Shown here: positions 1-6,633 of the stretch, in pieces
Numbering within the stretch: the stretch's first letter is position 1
Layout: every line of letters starts with the position of its first letter
DNA from: an uncultured Clostridia bacterium
Lineage (GTDB): Bacteria; Bacillota; Clostridia; Lachnospirales; CAG-274
Length of the DNA stretch: 23,454 bases
Direction of reading: 5' to 3'
Assembly: GCA_947629215.1 (NCBI GenBank)
Contig: CANRCU010000007.1
Coordinates: 1-23,454, forward strand
Notes under the pieces: generated by a model
What the model saw: only the letters and a program-made list of their open reading frames with translations
The model's database searches: none
What the model was told of the DNA's origin: nothing
Program-made: the position numbers and the translations under genes

Positions 1-1729
1 TCTCGTTTGCCGTCGTATCCGACATCTCTTTGTCAGGCTGTTTATGGGATTTCTCTTTTTCTGCGTTTAAATTGTTTTCACGCTTAATACGCATACCGTT
101 ACTGTTTAGCATAAGACTGCATTCCGTTGCAATTTCTCCCATATGCTTAAAGGCAGCATAATCTTCCGAAAGAGTTTTGCCGGTTATAAAATTTCTGATA
201 CCATTGGGTGTTGTTATATAAATATCGAGATAAATACCCTCGCTGCCGCCCCAAGACGTTCCGCAAATAAAGTCTGCATCTTCGGGTAAAGTTGTATTGT
301 CATCAAAGTTAATATTCATTGAAAAATAGTCGTCGGGCAACATATTGTTCTTTTCAAGATAATTTTTAAGCTGTTCAAAAACTTCGCCTGCGGTAGCCAT
401 TCCTATTTTTTTGACTCTGCCGTGTTCATCGGGTTCCGAATACTTTTCAATTTCGATAGTTTCTATATAATCAAAAGCGGCAGAGTTTTTATTTTCCTCT
501 GCCGTTTCGTTTATGCGTATATCACTTGTTCCAAAACTATCTCTCGTACTCTCTCTTTCAGATTGTTCCGAAGTCCTACCCATTCCATCATATTTTGTTT
601 TTTCAGTTCCTCCGTTATTCCCTCCGAACGGCTCATTTGTTCCATCAGTTGGTCCTCCAGCCTGTTCGCCTCTTTGTCCGTCTGTACCAGATGTTCCCAA
701 AGACCGCTTATCATCAATCTCTGGTATGTTCCCTTTCGGTTCTCTTTCAGAAAGTTCAGTCTGCGCTGTCCCCACATTGTCAGGCTGTAAGGTTCTTCCT
801 TGTCCAACTCGACCATAGGAAGATATGTCATTGTTTCCTTGTCCAGTTTGTAAGTCAGGTCGTTCTCCTCCGTATACATTGGCAGCCATTCCTGACGTTC
901 CTCGCTGTAAATGTGCTGCATTCCGTTGATTACTTGTTCTTTCATTGAATTCACCTGTCCTTTCATTTTTCATATATTTTTCACAGTAACGTACTTCTTT
1001 TTCAATTTCTCTCAAAATTGTACCTACTGTTTCATTTACCGCTGTTCCAAGCAATGTTATTGTATCTACCGTATTGAAATCTCCGATATATTTCAATGCT
1101 TCCTCGTCTATATCTCTTGTAATTCCGCAACGCTCGCAAACCGATAGATTTATGCTTTCTTCGATAATATCACGAAAGCGGACTCTAAGATTTTCTCTGT
1201 CCAAATCTTCGAGCAAAGAGTCTTTTGAGTTATGTTCAAGCTCATCAAGGTATTGCTGTATATTCTCATCAATAAGTCCCTTGGCACGCAGTTCTATCAG
1301 ACTTTCAAGAGTGCTGTTGTCATTTACCGCACCTATATATGTGCTGAAACGCTGTTCTACGGCTCTTTTATATTCGGGGTTGATATTCCATACACCGACA
1401 GGTTTTGAATTGCGTTGTTTTTCGGTATCGGAAATATCGTATACATAGTACAATTCTTTTATGCCGTTATTTTCACGCATAAGCGGAATACCTTTTGTTC
1501 CCTGCTTTATTTTGTAATTCAGCTTTTCCGACCAAAGTTTAAAATCCGCACACATAGACGCATTGGGTCTGTGCGCCGCAATTATTATGCTGTCTTTGAA
1601 GTCATATTTGTAGACTCTTGCCGACTGTTGCAAGTGATTCAGCCAATTTTCCCTTGACTGTGTTAATTTTAAAGTTTCATCTGTCAAGAGTTTACTTATG
1701 CGGACAATTTTTTCTCTGCGAGTTTCCAT
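1..1729 (-). CDS. N-terminal part of a large ArdC-like ICE protein (helicase/methylase type), cut by the window edge
   Basis: I translated the minus strand from the ATG at 1729 and found the frame open for 576 codons to the left edge, so the gene is intact here but incomplete. GGAAGG lies just before the ATG. Residues about 15-110 resemble the ArdC N-terminal fold: a hydrophobic stretch, 'AHRPNAS', a Trp, then 'KQGTKGIPL'. This domain is found at the front of the very large helicase/DNA-methylase proteins of Clostridia ICEs. Residues about 262-407 form a Gly/Asn/Thr/Glu-rich linker with little hydrophobic content, and this is exactly where tnpV lies in another frame. Residues about 420-550 look globular again. 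The helicase or methylase motifs would lie beyond the window, so the full-length identity is inferred from context. A strong promoter at 1748-1776 should drive it separately from the genes to its right. Confidence 0.72.
   Translation of the reverse strand, partial: METRREKIVRISKLLTDETLKLTQSRENWLNHLQQSARVYKYDFKDSIIIAAHRPNASMCADFKLWSEKLNYKIKQGTKGIPLMRENNGIKELYYVYDISDTEKQRNSKPVGVWNINPEYKRAVEQRFSTYIGAVNDNSTLESLIELRAKGLIDENIQQYLDELEHNSKDSLLEDLDRENLRVRFRDIIEESINLSVCERCGITRDIDEEALKYIGDFNTVDTITLLGTAVNETVGTILREIEKEVRYCEKYMKNERTGEFNERTSNQRNAAHLQRGTSGMAANVYGGERPDLQTGQGNNDISSYGRVGQGRTLQPDNVGTAQTELSEREPKGNIPEIDDKRSLGTSGTDGQRGEQAGGPTDGTNEPFGGNNGGTEKTKYDGMGRTSEQSERESTRDSFGTSDIRINETAEENKNSAAFDYIETIEIEKYSEPDEHGRVKKIGMATAGEVFEQLKNYLEKNNMLPDDYFSMNINFDDNTTLPEDADFICGTSWGGSEGIYLDIYITTPNGIRNFITGKTLSEDYAAFKHMGEIATECSLMLNSNGMRIKRENNLNAEKEKSHKQPDKEMSDTTANE
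511..945 (-). CDS. tnpV: TnpV-family transposon-encoded protein, nested in another frame of the large ArdC-like gene
   Basis: The 144-residue product has the hallmark TnpV core: 'MWGQRRLNFLKENRKGTY' at residues 57-74, then 'SEGITEEL' around 107-114 and a C-terminal 'EIVLEQVIY'. TnpV proteins are known from Tn4451/Tn4453-type elements and Clostridia ICEs; their biochemical role is not established. An ATG at 966 is possible, but the ATG at 945 is preceded at six bases by AGGTG and is the better start. The whole gene lies inside the 1-1729 coding region in a different frame of the same strand, covering that protein's linker residues 262-407. The family match is strong. Whether it is translated from its own start is inferred from the ribosome site. 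Confidence 0.72.
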   Translation of the reverse strand: MKEQVINGMQHIYSEERQEWLPMYTEENDLTYKLDKETMTYLPMVELDKEEPYSLTMWGQRRLNFLKENRKGTYQRLMISGLWEHLVQTDKEANRLEDQLMEQMSRSEGITEELKKQNMMEWVGLRNNLKERVREIVLEQVIYA

Positions 1730-1747
1730 TTGATCCCTTCCTTTCGT

Positions 1748-1776
1748 ATTTTACTATATGATCTGCTGTGTTTCAA
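1748..1776 (-). promoter_or_regulatory. Sigma-A type promoter of the large ArdC-like gene
   Basis: On the minus strand a TTGAAA -35 (1776-1771) is followed after exactly 17 bases by a TAAAAT -10 (1753-1748). The ATG is at 1729, giving a short leader of about a dozen bases with GGAAGG as ribosome site. This is the best-formed promoter I found inside the ICE part and marks the large gene as a separate transcription unit. Confidence 0.65.
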
Positions 1777-1781
1777 CATAA

Positions 1782-1829
1782 ATATGCTGCCCGAATTGAA
1801 TTTCGTTAAAACTTGACCGGGCAGCATAT
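1782..1829. repeat. 12-bp perfect inverted repeat with a 24-nt spacer
   Basis: ATATGCTGCCCG at 1782-1793 is matched perfectly by its reverse complement at 1818-1829. It lies after the 174-residue membrane protein gene and ends six bases before the -35 of the next promoter. As a hairpin it would have a 24-nt loop and no clear U-tract on the minus strand. It is therefore either an atypical terminator/stability element or a DNA operator for the adjacent promoter. Function is inferred only from position. Confidence 0.5.
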
Positions 1830-1853
1830 AAATTTTTGTGAATGATGCACCGG

Positions 1854-2378
1854 TCAAATATCATTTATAATATTATCCTCTGCATTTTCCTGCTTTATCT
1901 TATTTTCCAAGAGTTGATTTTGAAGAAAGAAATTGTACATTGTGTTACTCATCAGATTTTTTTGGTTCAATCTTAAATAATTAGTCCATTCAACCAAAAA
2001 ATCATTTAATTTAGGATTTTTGAAAGCAATATAACCTATATTGTTTTTCTTACCGAGCATAATATTATTAGCCTTGCTTTGCAAAATAAAATAGGTGATA
2101 ACTGCTTTCTCGTGTTCTTGATCATCGTCTTTGAAATTGTTTAAAACAGCCGTATACATCATCGGAAACCGGTCCTTATTGTTTGTGTATGGTATCTCGT
2201 TATCGGTACTGTCTTTTTCCTCCGTATTTACGCTTGCAGCCTGCACAGGTTCCCGGACCGTTTCGGTTTGTGTTTCTTTATGCTGTTTTGATGATTTTTT
2301 TAAGAGTACAACGATAATCAGTACAATTATAAACAGGATAACACATACACTGCTAAGCACATAGACTGCTATTTTCAT
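1854..2378 (-). CDS. Unrecognised single-pass membrane protein, 174 aa
   Basis: I do not recognise this family. Residues 1-27 form one long hydrophobic segment (Ile/Val/Leu-rich) followed by Lys-Lys, so the protein is probably anchored with the rest in the cytoplasm. A charged, low-complexity linker of about 50 residues follows, then a Phe/Leu/Asn-rich, probably helical domain from about residue 70 to the end. A GTG at 2387 is also in frame, but GAGGTGA is placed correctly for the ATG at 2378. That ribosome site lies inside the last codons of the upstream Sel1 gene, whose TGA ends six bases before this ATG, so translation of the two is probably coupled. That suggests the two products work together. 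It is not the DUF4366 protein often found near DUF4315 in such elements. Confidence 0.7.
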   Translation of the reverse strand: MKIAVYVLSSVCVILFIIVLIIVVLLKKSSKQHKETQTETVREPVQAASVNTEEKDSTDNEIPYTNNKDRFPMMYTAVLNNFKDDDQEHEKAVITYFILQSKANNIMLGKKNNIGYIAFKNPKLNDFLVEWTNYLRLNQKNLMSNTMYNFFLQNQLLENKIKQENAEDNIINDI

Positions 2379-2383
2379 TATGC

Positions 2384-3697
2384 TCACCTCGATTTATTGT
2401 TTTCGGCAGATATTGTTTTGGATTTTTCGGAATTTTTCAAATCATTTTCAGCGGTTTGTTTACCTCGTTCAAGTATTGATGATAACTTGCTTTTTTTGGG
2501 TGTTGTTTCGGCAGATACCTCATTATGTTTTTTTAATGTTATTTTTTCGCTTAACTCGTTATAGCGCTGCTGTGCTTTTACATCACCCAATTCGGCGGCT
2601 TTTTTTAAGTATGAAACAGCCTTGTTTATATCCTGCTTTGTGCCGTTACCCTCAAAATAACACTCGGCTGCACTGCGCATTCCCTCGGCATTGCCTTTAT
2701 CTGCTGCTTGCAGATACAATCTGAATGCCTTTGCAGGATCTCTTTTAATACCATTGCCGACGTAATAACAATCCGCAAGATTTACAATAGCATAATCATC
2801 GCCTGTTTTGGCTGCTTTTTCAAAGCACCGTATTGCTTCTTTTTGGTTTTTTTTAACTCCATCGCCTGACATATAGCAAACACCAAGATTATTAAGAGCA
2901 TATTTATCTCCGTTGTCGGCAGCTTGTTTATAAAGTTCTGCTATTTTGCTTTTATCTCCGTCTTTGGAATTTTCAAGCAGTATAGCAAGATTTCTTGCAG
3001 CTCCCGAATGTCCTTGTTCTGCTGCTCGTTCAAAATATGAAACGGCATCTTTTTCACTTATGGAAACATTTTTGCCTGTTGCAAAACATACGCCTATGAT
3101 ATTCTGCGCTTCTGCATTTTCGTGATCGTCAGCCAATTCAAACAAAACATTCATTATATCCGAATTGTTTGTATAGTCTGTTTCTTCTTGTTTAATAAGT
3201 TCTGCCAGATTTTCCGCTTCAACCATTTTAAGAATATCGCTGTTAATATCGCTTAAAGAAGTGTACCTTTTGCCGGTTAAAATATCTTGTGTAAATTCAT
3301 CGGCTACTTTCCGGATCTTTTTAATATCTTCTTCATCGTCAACCAATTCTTCTATGTCGGAATGTTCAAGGTCAAACGTGGGTATTTCGGATTTTTTATC
3401 CGAGTTATCTGTTTCTTTCTCATCTTGGTCAATATCAAAGGTCTTTTCCGTTGTATCCTTAACATATTCCTGCGATATATCCGCTGTCTTTTCCGATGTG
3501 GATCTATTAAGTTCTTCAAATACAGTTTCAGGTATTTCCGTAGAGAACTCAATATTATTTTCCGCTGTTATATTAGGAACATCGTCATATAAAATTTCTT
3601 TTTCAGCTTGATACATTGCCTCCATCTCGGCTTGATAAGCGGCTTCTGCCTCTGCTTGTTGTTTATACATAGCGTCTATTTTTTGTTGGTCTGTCAT
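2384..3697 (-). CDS. Sel1-repeat protein, 437 aa
   Basis: Residues about 194-384 contain five Sel1-like repeats plus a partial one, with recurring patterns such as 'LGVCYMSGDGVKKNQKEA' and 'DCYYVGNGIKRDPAKAF'. Sel1 repeats form alpha-helical solenoids that bind other proteins. The N-terminus has a short Ala/Glu/Tyr-rich repeat ('AEAAYQAEMEAMYQAE') and then about 150 acidic residues. There is no signal peptide, so it is probably a cytoplasmic scaffold. A GTG at 3706 is in frame, but AGGAGG spaced eight bases from the ATG at 3697 fixes the start there. It lies 12 bases after topB and is coupled to the membrane protein downstream. Its partner is not known; the downstream membrane protein is the obvious candidate. 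Confidence 0.85.
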   Translation of the reverse strand: MTDQQKIDAMYKQQAEAEAAYQAEMEAMYQAEKEILYDDVPNITAENNIEFSTEIPETVFEELNRSTSEKTADISQEYVKDTTEKTFDIDQDEKETDNSDKKSEIPTFDLEHSDIEELVDDEEDIKKIRKVADEFTQDILTGKRYTSLSDINSDILKMVEAENLAELIKQEETDYTNNSDIMNVLFELADDHENAEAQNIIGVCFATGKNVSISEKDAVSYFERAAEQGHSGAARNLAILLENSKDGDKSKIAELYKQAADNGDKYALNNLGVCYMSGDGVKKNQKEAIRCFEKAAKTGDDYAIVNLADCYYVGNGIKRDPAKAFRLYLQAADKGNAEGMRSAAECYFEGNGTKQDINKAVSYLKKAAELGDVKAQQRYNELSEKITLKKHNEVSAETTPKKSKLSSILERGKQTAENDLKNSEKSKTISAENNKSR

Positions 3698-3709
3698 TTT
3701 GCACACCTC

Positions 3710-5443
3710 CTATACTCGGATCACAGTCTTTACAAAGTTTTCTGTTATTCCCATAAATGCCTTACTGTCAGATTTTCCTTTTGCGATAAGAGAAAGCTCA
3801 TTTTCCCATTCGGCTGTCATTTTTGCCGAACGCAGCATATCGGGAACAGAGAAAACGACTTTTGCCCCTTTATCCGTTGAAATAAGATTTTTCCCCTTGC
3901 GTTCTATATAACCTCGTTTCAGCAAAACTTCAATTATGCTTGCTCTTGTTGCAGAAGTGCCAAGTCCCTTGCGTTCAATATCATCGCTTGTATAATCCTT
4001 ACTGCCTGCTTTTTCCATAGCGGACAACAGAGTATCTTCGGTATAAGGTTTAGGCGGTGTGGTTTCGTGTCTGACAACTTTAGCAGCAACCGAATATTCA
4101 GCACCTACAATTATTTTAGGAAGTACCGAATCGTTATCTTCTTTATTTTCAGCCTTGCTTTTTGCAGCGGATAAAAATTGTTTTTCAATATCCTTGAAAC
4201 CGCTGTTTTTTACCGATTTCCCCGTTGTGTTGAAATCATAGCCGGCACAAGATAAATTTACGGTGGTACTTTCATACTCATATTTTGGCGCTGTTGCCGA
4301 TAATAATTGAACGGAAATAAGATTTAAAAGTTTAGCCGAATTATCGTCAAGTGCGGTTAAATCGGCAGTCTTGATATTTATGGTAGGTATAATTGCGTGA
4401 TGATCGCTTACGCCTTTATTATTCATAACGGCTTTTATGTTCGGCTCCTCGGATATTTCAAAATCTGTAATCGATGTTATTGCAGATATAACCGACAAAG
4501 CCGTATCTTCCATATCCTCTGTCAAATATCTGCTGTCGGTTCTTGGATATGTAACAAGTTTTGTTTCATACAGTTTTTGTAAAATATCAAGCGTCTGCTG
4601 TGCCGTAAAGCCCAAGAGCCTGTTGGCATCTCTCTGTAATGCCGTCAGGTCATAGAGTTTAGGCGGATTTGTGGCTTTGTTTTCCTTTTTTACTTCCTTT
4701 ACAACGGCTGTTTTACAATTTTTGCATATTTCCTGCGTTGTTTCCTCGGTATCAATTTTTTTGCTTGCTGCCTTAAATTCTCCGCAGTCGATCTCAATCG
4801 TATAATAATAACCTTTTTTGAAGTTTTTGATTTCGCTGTCACGTTCAACTATCATTGCAAGTGTAGGTGTCTGGACACGACCGATACTGATAACACCTTT
4901 ATTTCCGTTCTTGACTGTAAAATATCTTGTGGCATTCATACCTATGAGCCAATCGGCTCTTTCACGACACAGGGCAGATCTATAAAGGTCATCATAACAT
5001 TTGCTTGATTTTAAGTTTTCAAAACCTTTTCTTATTGCCTCATCTTCGAGAGAAGATACCCAAAGCCTTTTGACAGGCTTTTTACAGCCTGCCTGATTAT
5101 ATACAAGTCTGAATATCAATTCTCCCTCACGACCTGCATCCGTAGCGCAAATGACTGTATTTACGTCTTTTGAATTCATCAGTTTTTTAATTATGCCAAA
5201 CTGTTTTTTTGTATCGGGAAGAATTTTATATTTCCATTCGGTGGGAATTATAGGCAGTACATCCCATTTTTTATACTTCACATCATAGTCTTCCGGTGCT
5301 GCAAGTGCTACAAGATGTCCGATACACCAAGTAACAATATATCCGTTCCCCTCTAAATATCCGTCTTTTCTGCTTGCTGCCCCTAAAACCTTGCCGATAG
5401 AGATCCCCACCGACGGCTTTTCGGCGATTATCAATTGTTTCAT
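3710..5443 (-). CDS. topB: DNA topoisomerase III (type IA), ICE-type
   Basis: Type IA topoisomerase that passes single DNA strands through a transient break and resolves replication or transfer intermediates of the element. The Toprim domain is at the N-terminus, with 'DAGREGELIF' at residues 102-111 as the acidic metal site. The catalytic tyrosine is Tyr299 in 'VTYPRTDSRY'. 'SIGRVQTPTLAMI' (186-198) and 'GLGTSATRA' near residue 500 are further conserved stretches. At 577 residues it ends soon after the core, without the C-terminal zinc-finger or basic tail of longer chromosomal TopB proteins, as is usual for ICE copies. AAGGAGATG precedes the ATG. It lies between a PAPS-reductase-like gene and the Sel1 gene in one transcription unit. 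Confidence 0.95.
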   Translation of the reverse strand: MKQLIIAEKPSVGISIGKVLGAASRKDGYLEGNGYIVTWCIGHLVALAAPEDYDVKYKKWDVLPIIPTEWKYKILPDTKKQFGIIKKLMNSKDVNTVICATDAGREGELIFRLVYNQAGCKKPVKRLWVSSLEDEAIRKGFENLKSSKCYDDLYRSALCRERADWLIGMNATRYFTVKNGNKGVISIGRVQTPTLAMIVERDSEIKNFKKGYYYTIEIDCGEFKAASKKIDTEETTQEICKNCKTAVVKEVKKENKATNPPKLYDLTALQRDANRLLGFTAQQTLDILQKLYETKLVTYPRTDSRYLTEDMEDTALSVISAITSITDFEISEEPNIKAVMNNKGVSDHHAIIPTINIKTADLTALDDNSAKLLNLISVQLLSATAPKYEYESTTVNLSCAGYDFNTTGKSVKNSGFKDIEKQFLSAAKSKAENKEDNDSVLPKIIVGAEYSVAAKVVRHETTPPKPYTEDTLLSAMEKAGSKDYTSDDIERKGLGTSATRASIIEVLLKRGYIERKGKNLISTDKGAKVVFSVPDMLRSAKMTAEWENELSLIAKGKSDSKAFMGITENFVKTVIRV

Positions 5444-5482
5444 TGTTATTCATCTCCTTTTAAATCAGAAAATCTCATCTCA

Positions 5483-6298
5483 TTATCCATTTATCCACCA
5501 ATCAAAAACATCCTGTCCTGTTTCCCAATTAAGTTTTGTTCCGAGTCCCTTTTCTTTTCGGCGTTCAAGCATACGGTCGAATGCTCTGATATACATTTCT
5601 TTGTATTTGGGAAATATCTCAAATTCATATATCCTTTTTTTGTTTGCCATAGGACAGCCTATGCAGCCAACACGGGTAAATCCCATTGAATAGAGTGGAT
5701 TATGGTATTCACATTCGTTATTATAAAAGTCTAAGATTTCCTCATCGGAAAAATCTATAACGGGATTACAAATTGTTTTTGCTTGTATCCGGCAGCGTTC
5801 AAACAGTTTGCGCTTATCGTCATTATCATTCATAAGGATTATTTTTTTATCTTTGTTAGAATGTACATCTTCATAAATACCTCTTGTTTTCCTGCGCCGA
5901 ACACTTTCAGCCCATCTTACACCCGTTGCAATCATTCTGTGTTTGCAGTTGTTTTCTTTTAAATAAGCGCAGCAGAATCTCATAACTCTTGTGGGACATA
6001 TACATTTATAAGGTATCAATTCCCACATTGACATTTTGGGATAATCTATCGTGCATTTGATACCTTGTTCTTCAAGGTCTTTAAAAACCTTTCTGATATG
6101 GTAGACAGTTTGAGGCGCATCGGCTGTTGTATGAGAATGGTTTACCTCAAAGTCTATTCCGCTGCGTTTGGCAAGTTCCAAAAGCACCTCGGAGTCTTTC
6201 CCACCGCTGTATGTAATAACAAGAGGCTGTTTATAAGTTGCAAGACTCATTTCCGCCGCTGTTTTTAATCTTTCGATCGCTGTTTTTTCTTTATCCAT
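5483..6298 (-). CDS. PAPS-reductase-like PP-loop protein, 271 aa
   Basis: Member of the phosphoadenosine-phosphosulfate reductase/ATP-pyrophosphatase fold family. The PP-loop 'SGGKDSEVLL' is at residues 31-40 and binds ATP or a phospho-adenylated substrate; 'HTTADAPQ' follows at 56-63. Cysteines at 99, 101, 109, 110 and a 'GCIGCPM' motif at 211-217 could hold an iron-sulfur cluster. Such genes are common passengers of Clostridia ICEs, but their substrate is not established. No sulfate-assimilation genes are nearby, so a role in assimilatory sulfate reduction is unlikely; a nucleotide- or tRNA-modifying or DndC-like role remains possible. GGGAGG lies eight bases before the ATG. It is the first gene after the terminator at 6317-6348 and is followed 39 bases later by topB. 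Confidence 0.85.
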   Translation of the reverse strand: MDKEKTAIERLKTAAEMSLATYKQPLVITYSGGKDSEVLLELAKRSGIDFEVNHSHTTADAPQTVYHIRKVFKDLEEQGIKCTIDYPKMSMWELIPYKCICPTRVMRFCCAYLKENNCKHRMIATGVRWAESVRRRKTRGIYEDVHSNKDKKIILMNDNDDKRKLFERCRIQAKTICNPVIDFSDEEILDFYNNECEYHNPLYSMGFTRVGCIGCPMANKKRIYEFEIFPKYKEMYIRAFDRMLERRKEKGLGTKLNWETGQDVFDWWING

Positions 6299-6316
6299 AA
6301 AATTTTCCTCCCTTGT

Positions 6317-6348
6317 AAAAAAAGAGCCGAATTATCAAAACTCGGCTC
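6317..6348 (-). terminator. Rho-independent terminator after the DUF4315 gene
   Basis: On the minus strand GAGCCGA and TCGGCTC form a 7-bp stem (6348-6342 with 6330-6324) with an 11-nt loop, followed by seven U. It closes the unit ending with DUF4315, only 18 bases before the start of the PAPS-reductase-like gene. I see no good promoter in the remaining gap, so the next genes may depend on readthrough. Confidence 0.85.
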
Positions 6349-6364
6349 AATATAAATGTATTTG

Positions 6365-6619
6365 TTATTCTGTTTTATGCACATTCTTGTTATTGCTTTC
6401 GGAAGTTTGAACGTTATTCGTTCCTTTGTTTTGTTCTGCCATTATTTTAAAGAAATCACTAAGTGAATAATTGCTTTCCTTAAGTGTTTCGACAACGCTT
6501 TCGGCTATCAATGCCTCCTTGCGTTCTTCAAGTTTATTTAGTTTATTTTTGGCATCGCCTATCTTCTTTTCATAGTTTTCAATAACGTCTATGACTTTTT
6601 TCTTTTTATTGGTTTTCAA
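6365..6619 (-). CDS. DUF4315 family protein, 84 aa, TTG start
   Basis: Small, highly charged protein with a predicted coiled coil: residues about 10-40 are Lys/Glu/Leu-rich ('YEKKIGDAKNKLNKLEERK'), followed by 'SNYSLSDFFKIMAEQNKG'. That layout matches DUF4315, a family found almost only in Clostridia ICEs next to the large M23/CD1108-like gene, exactly as here. Its molecular role is unknown. The start codon is TTG at 6619, with AAGGAGATG five bases before it; no ATG nearby fits. It lies 14 bases after the M23 gene and is followed by a strong terminator. Confidence 0.82.
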   Translation of the reverse strand: MKTNKKKKVIDVIENYEKKIGDAKNKLNKLEERKEALIAESVVETLKESNYSLSDFFKIMAEQNKGTNNVQTSESNNKNVHKTE

Positions 6620-6633
6620 GTGATCATCTCCTT

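Noticed and set aside
422..948. Several plus-strand ORFs of 100-140 codons
   Set aside because: They are the antisense of the tnpV/ArdC-like coding region, have hydrophobic or Pro/Ser-rich nonsense composition and no ribosome sites.
1..1729. A broken gene, because only the small tnpV frame is complete here
   Set aside because: Codon-by-codon translation from 1729 shows no stop to the window edge; the long gene is intact and merely incomplete.
1698..1830. A 43-codon minus-strand ORF running through the inverted repeat and into the large gene
   Set aside because: No ribosome site and it crosses a promoter and hairpin; most likely chance.
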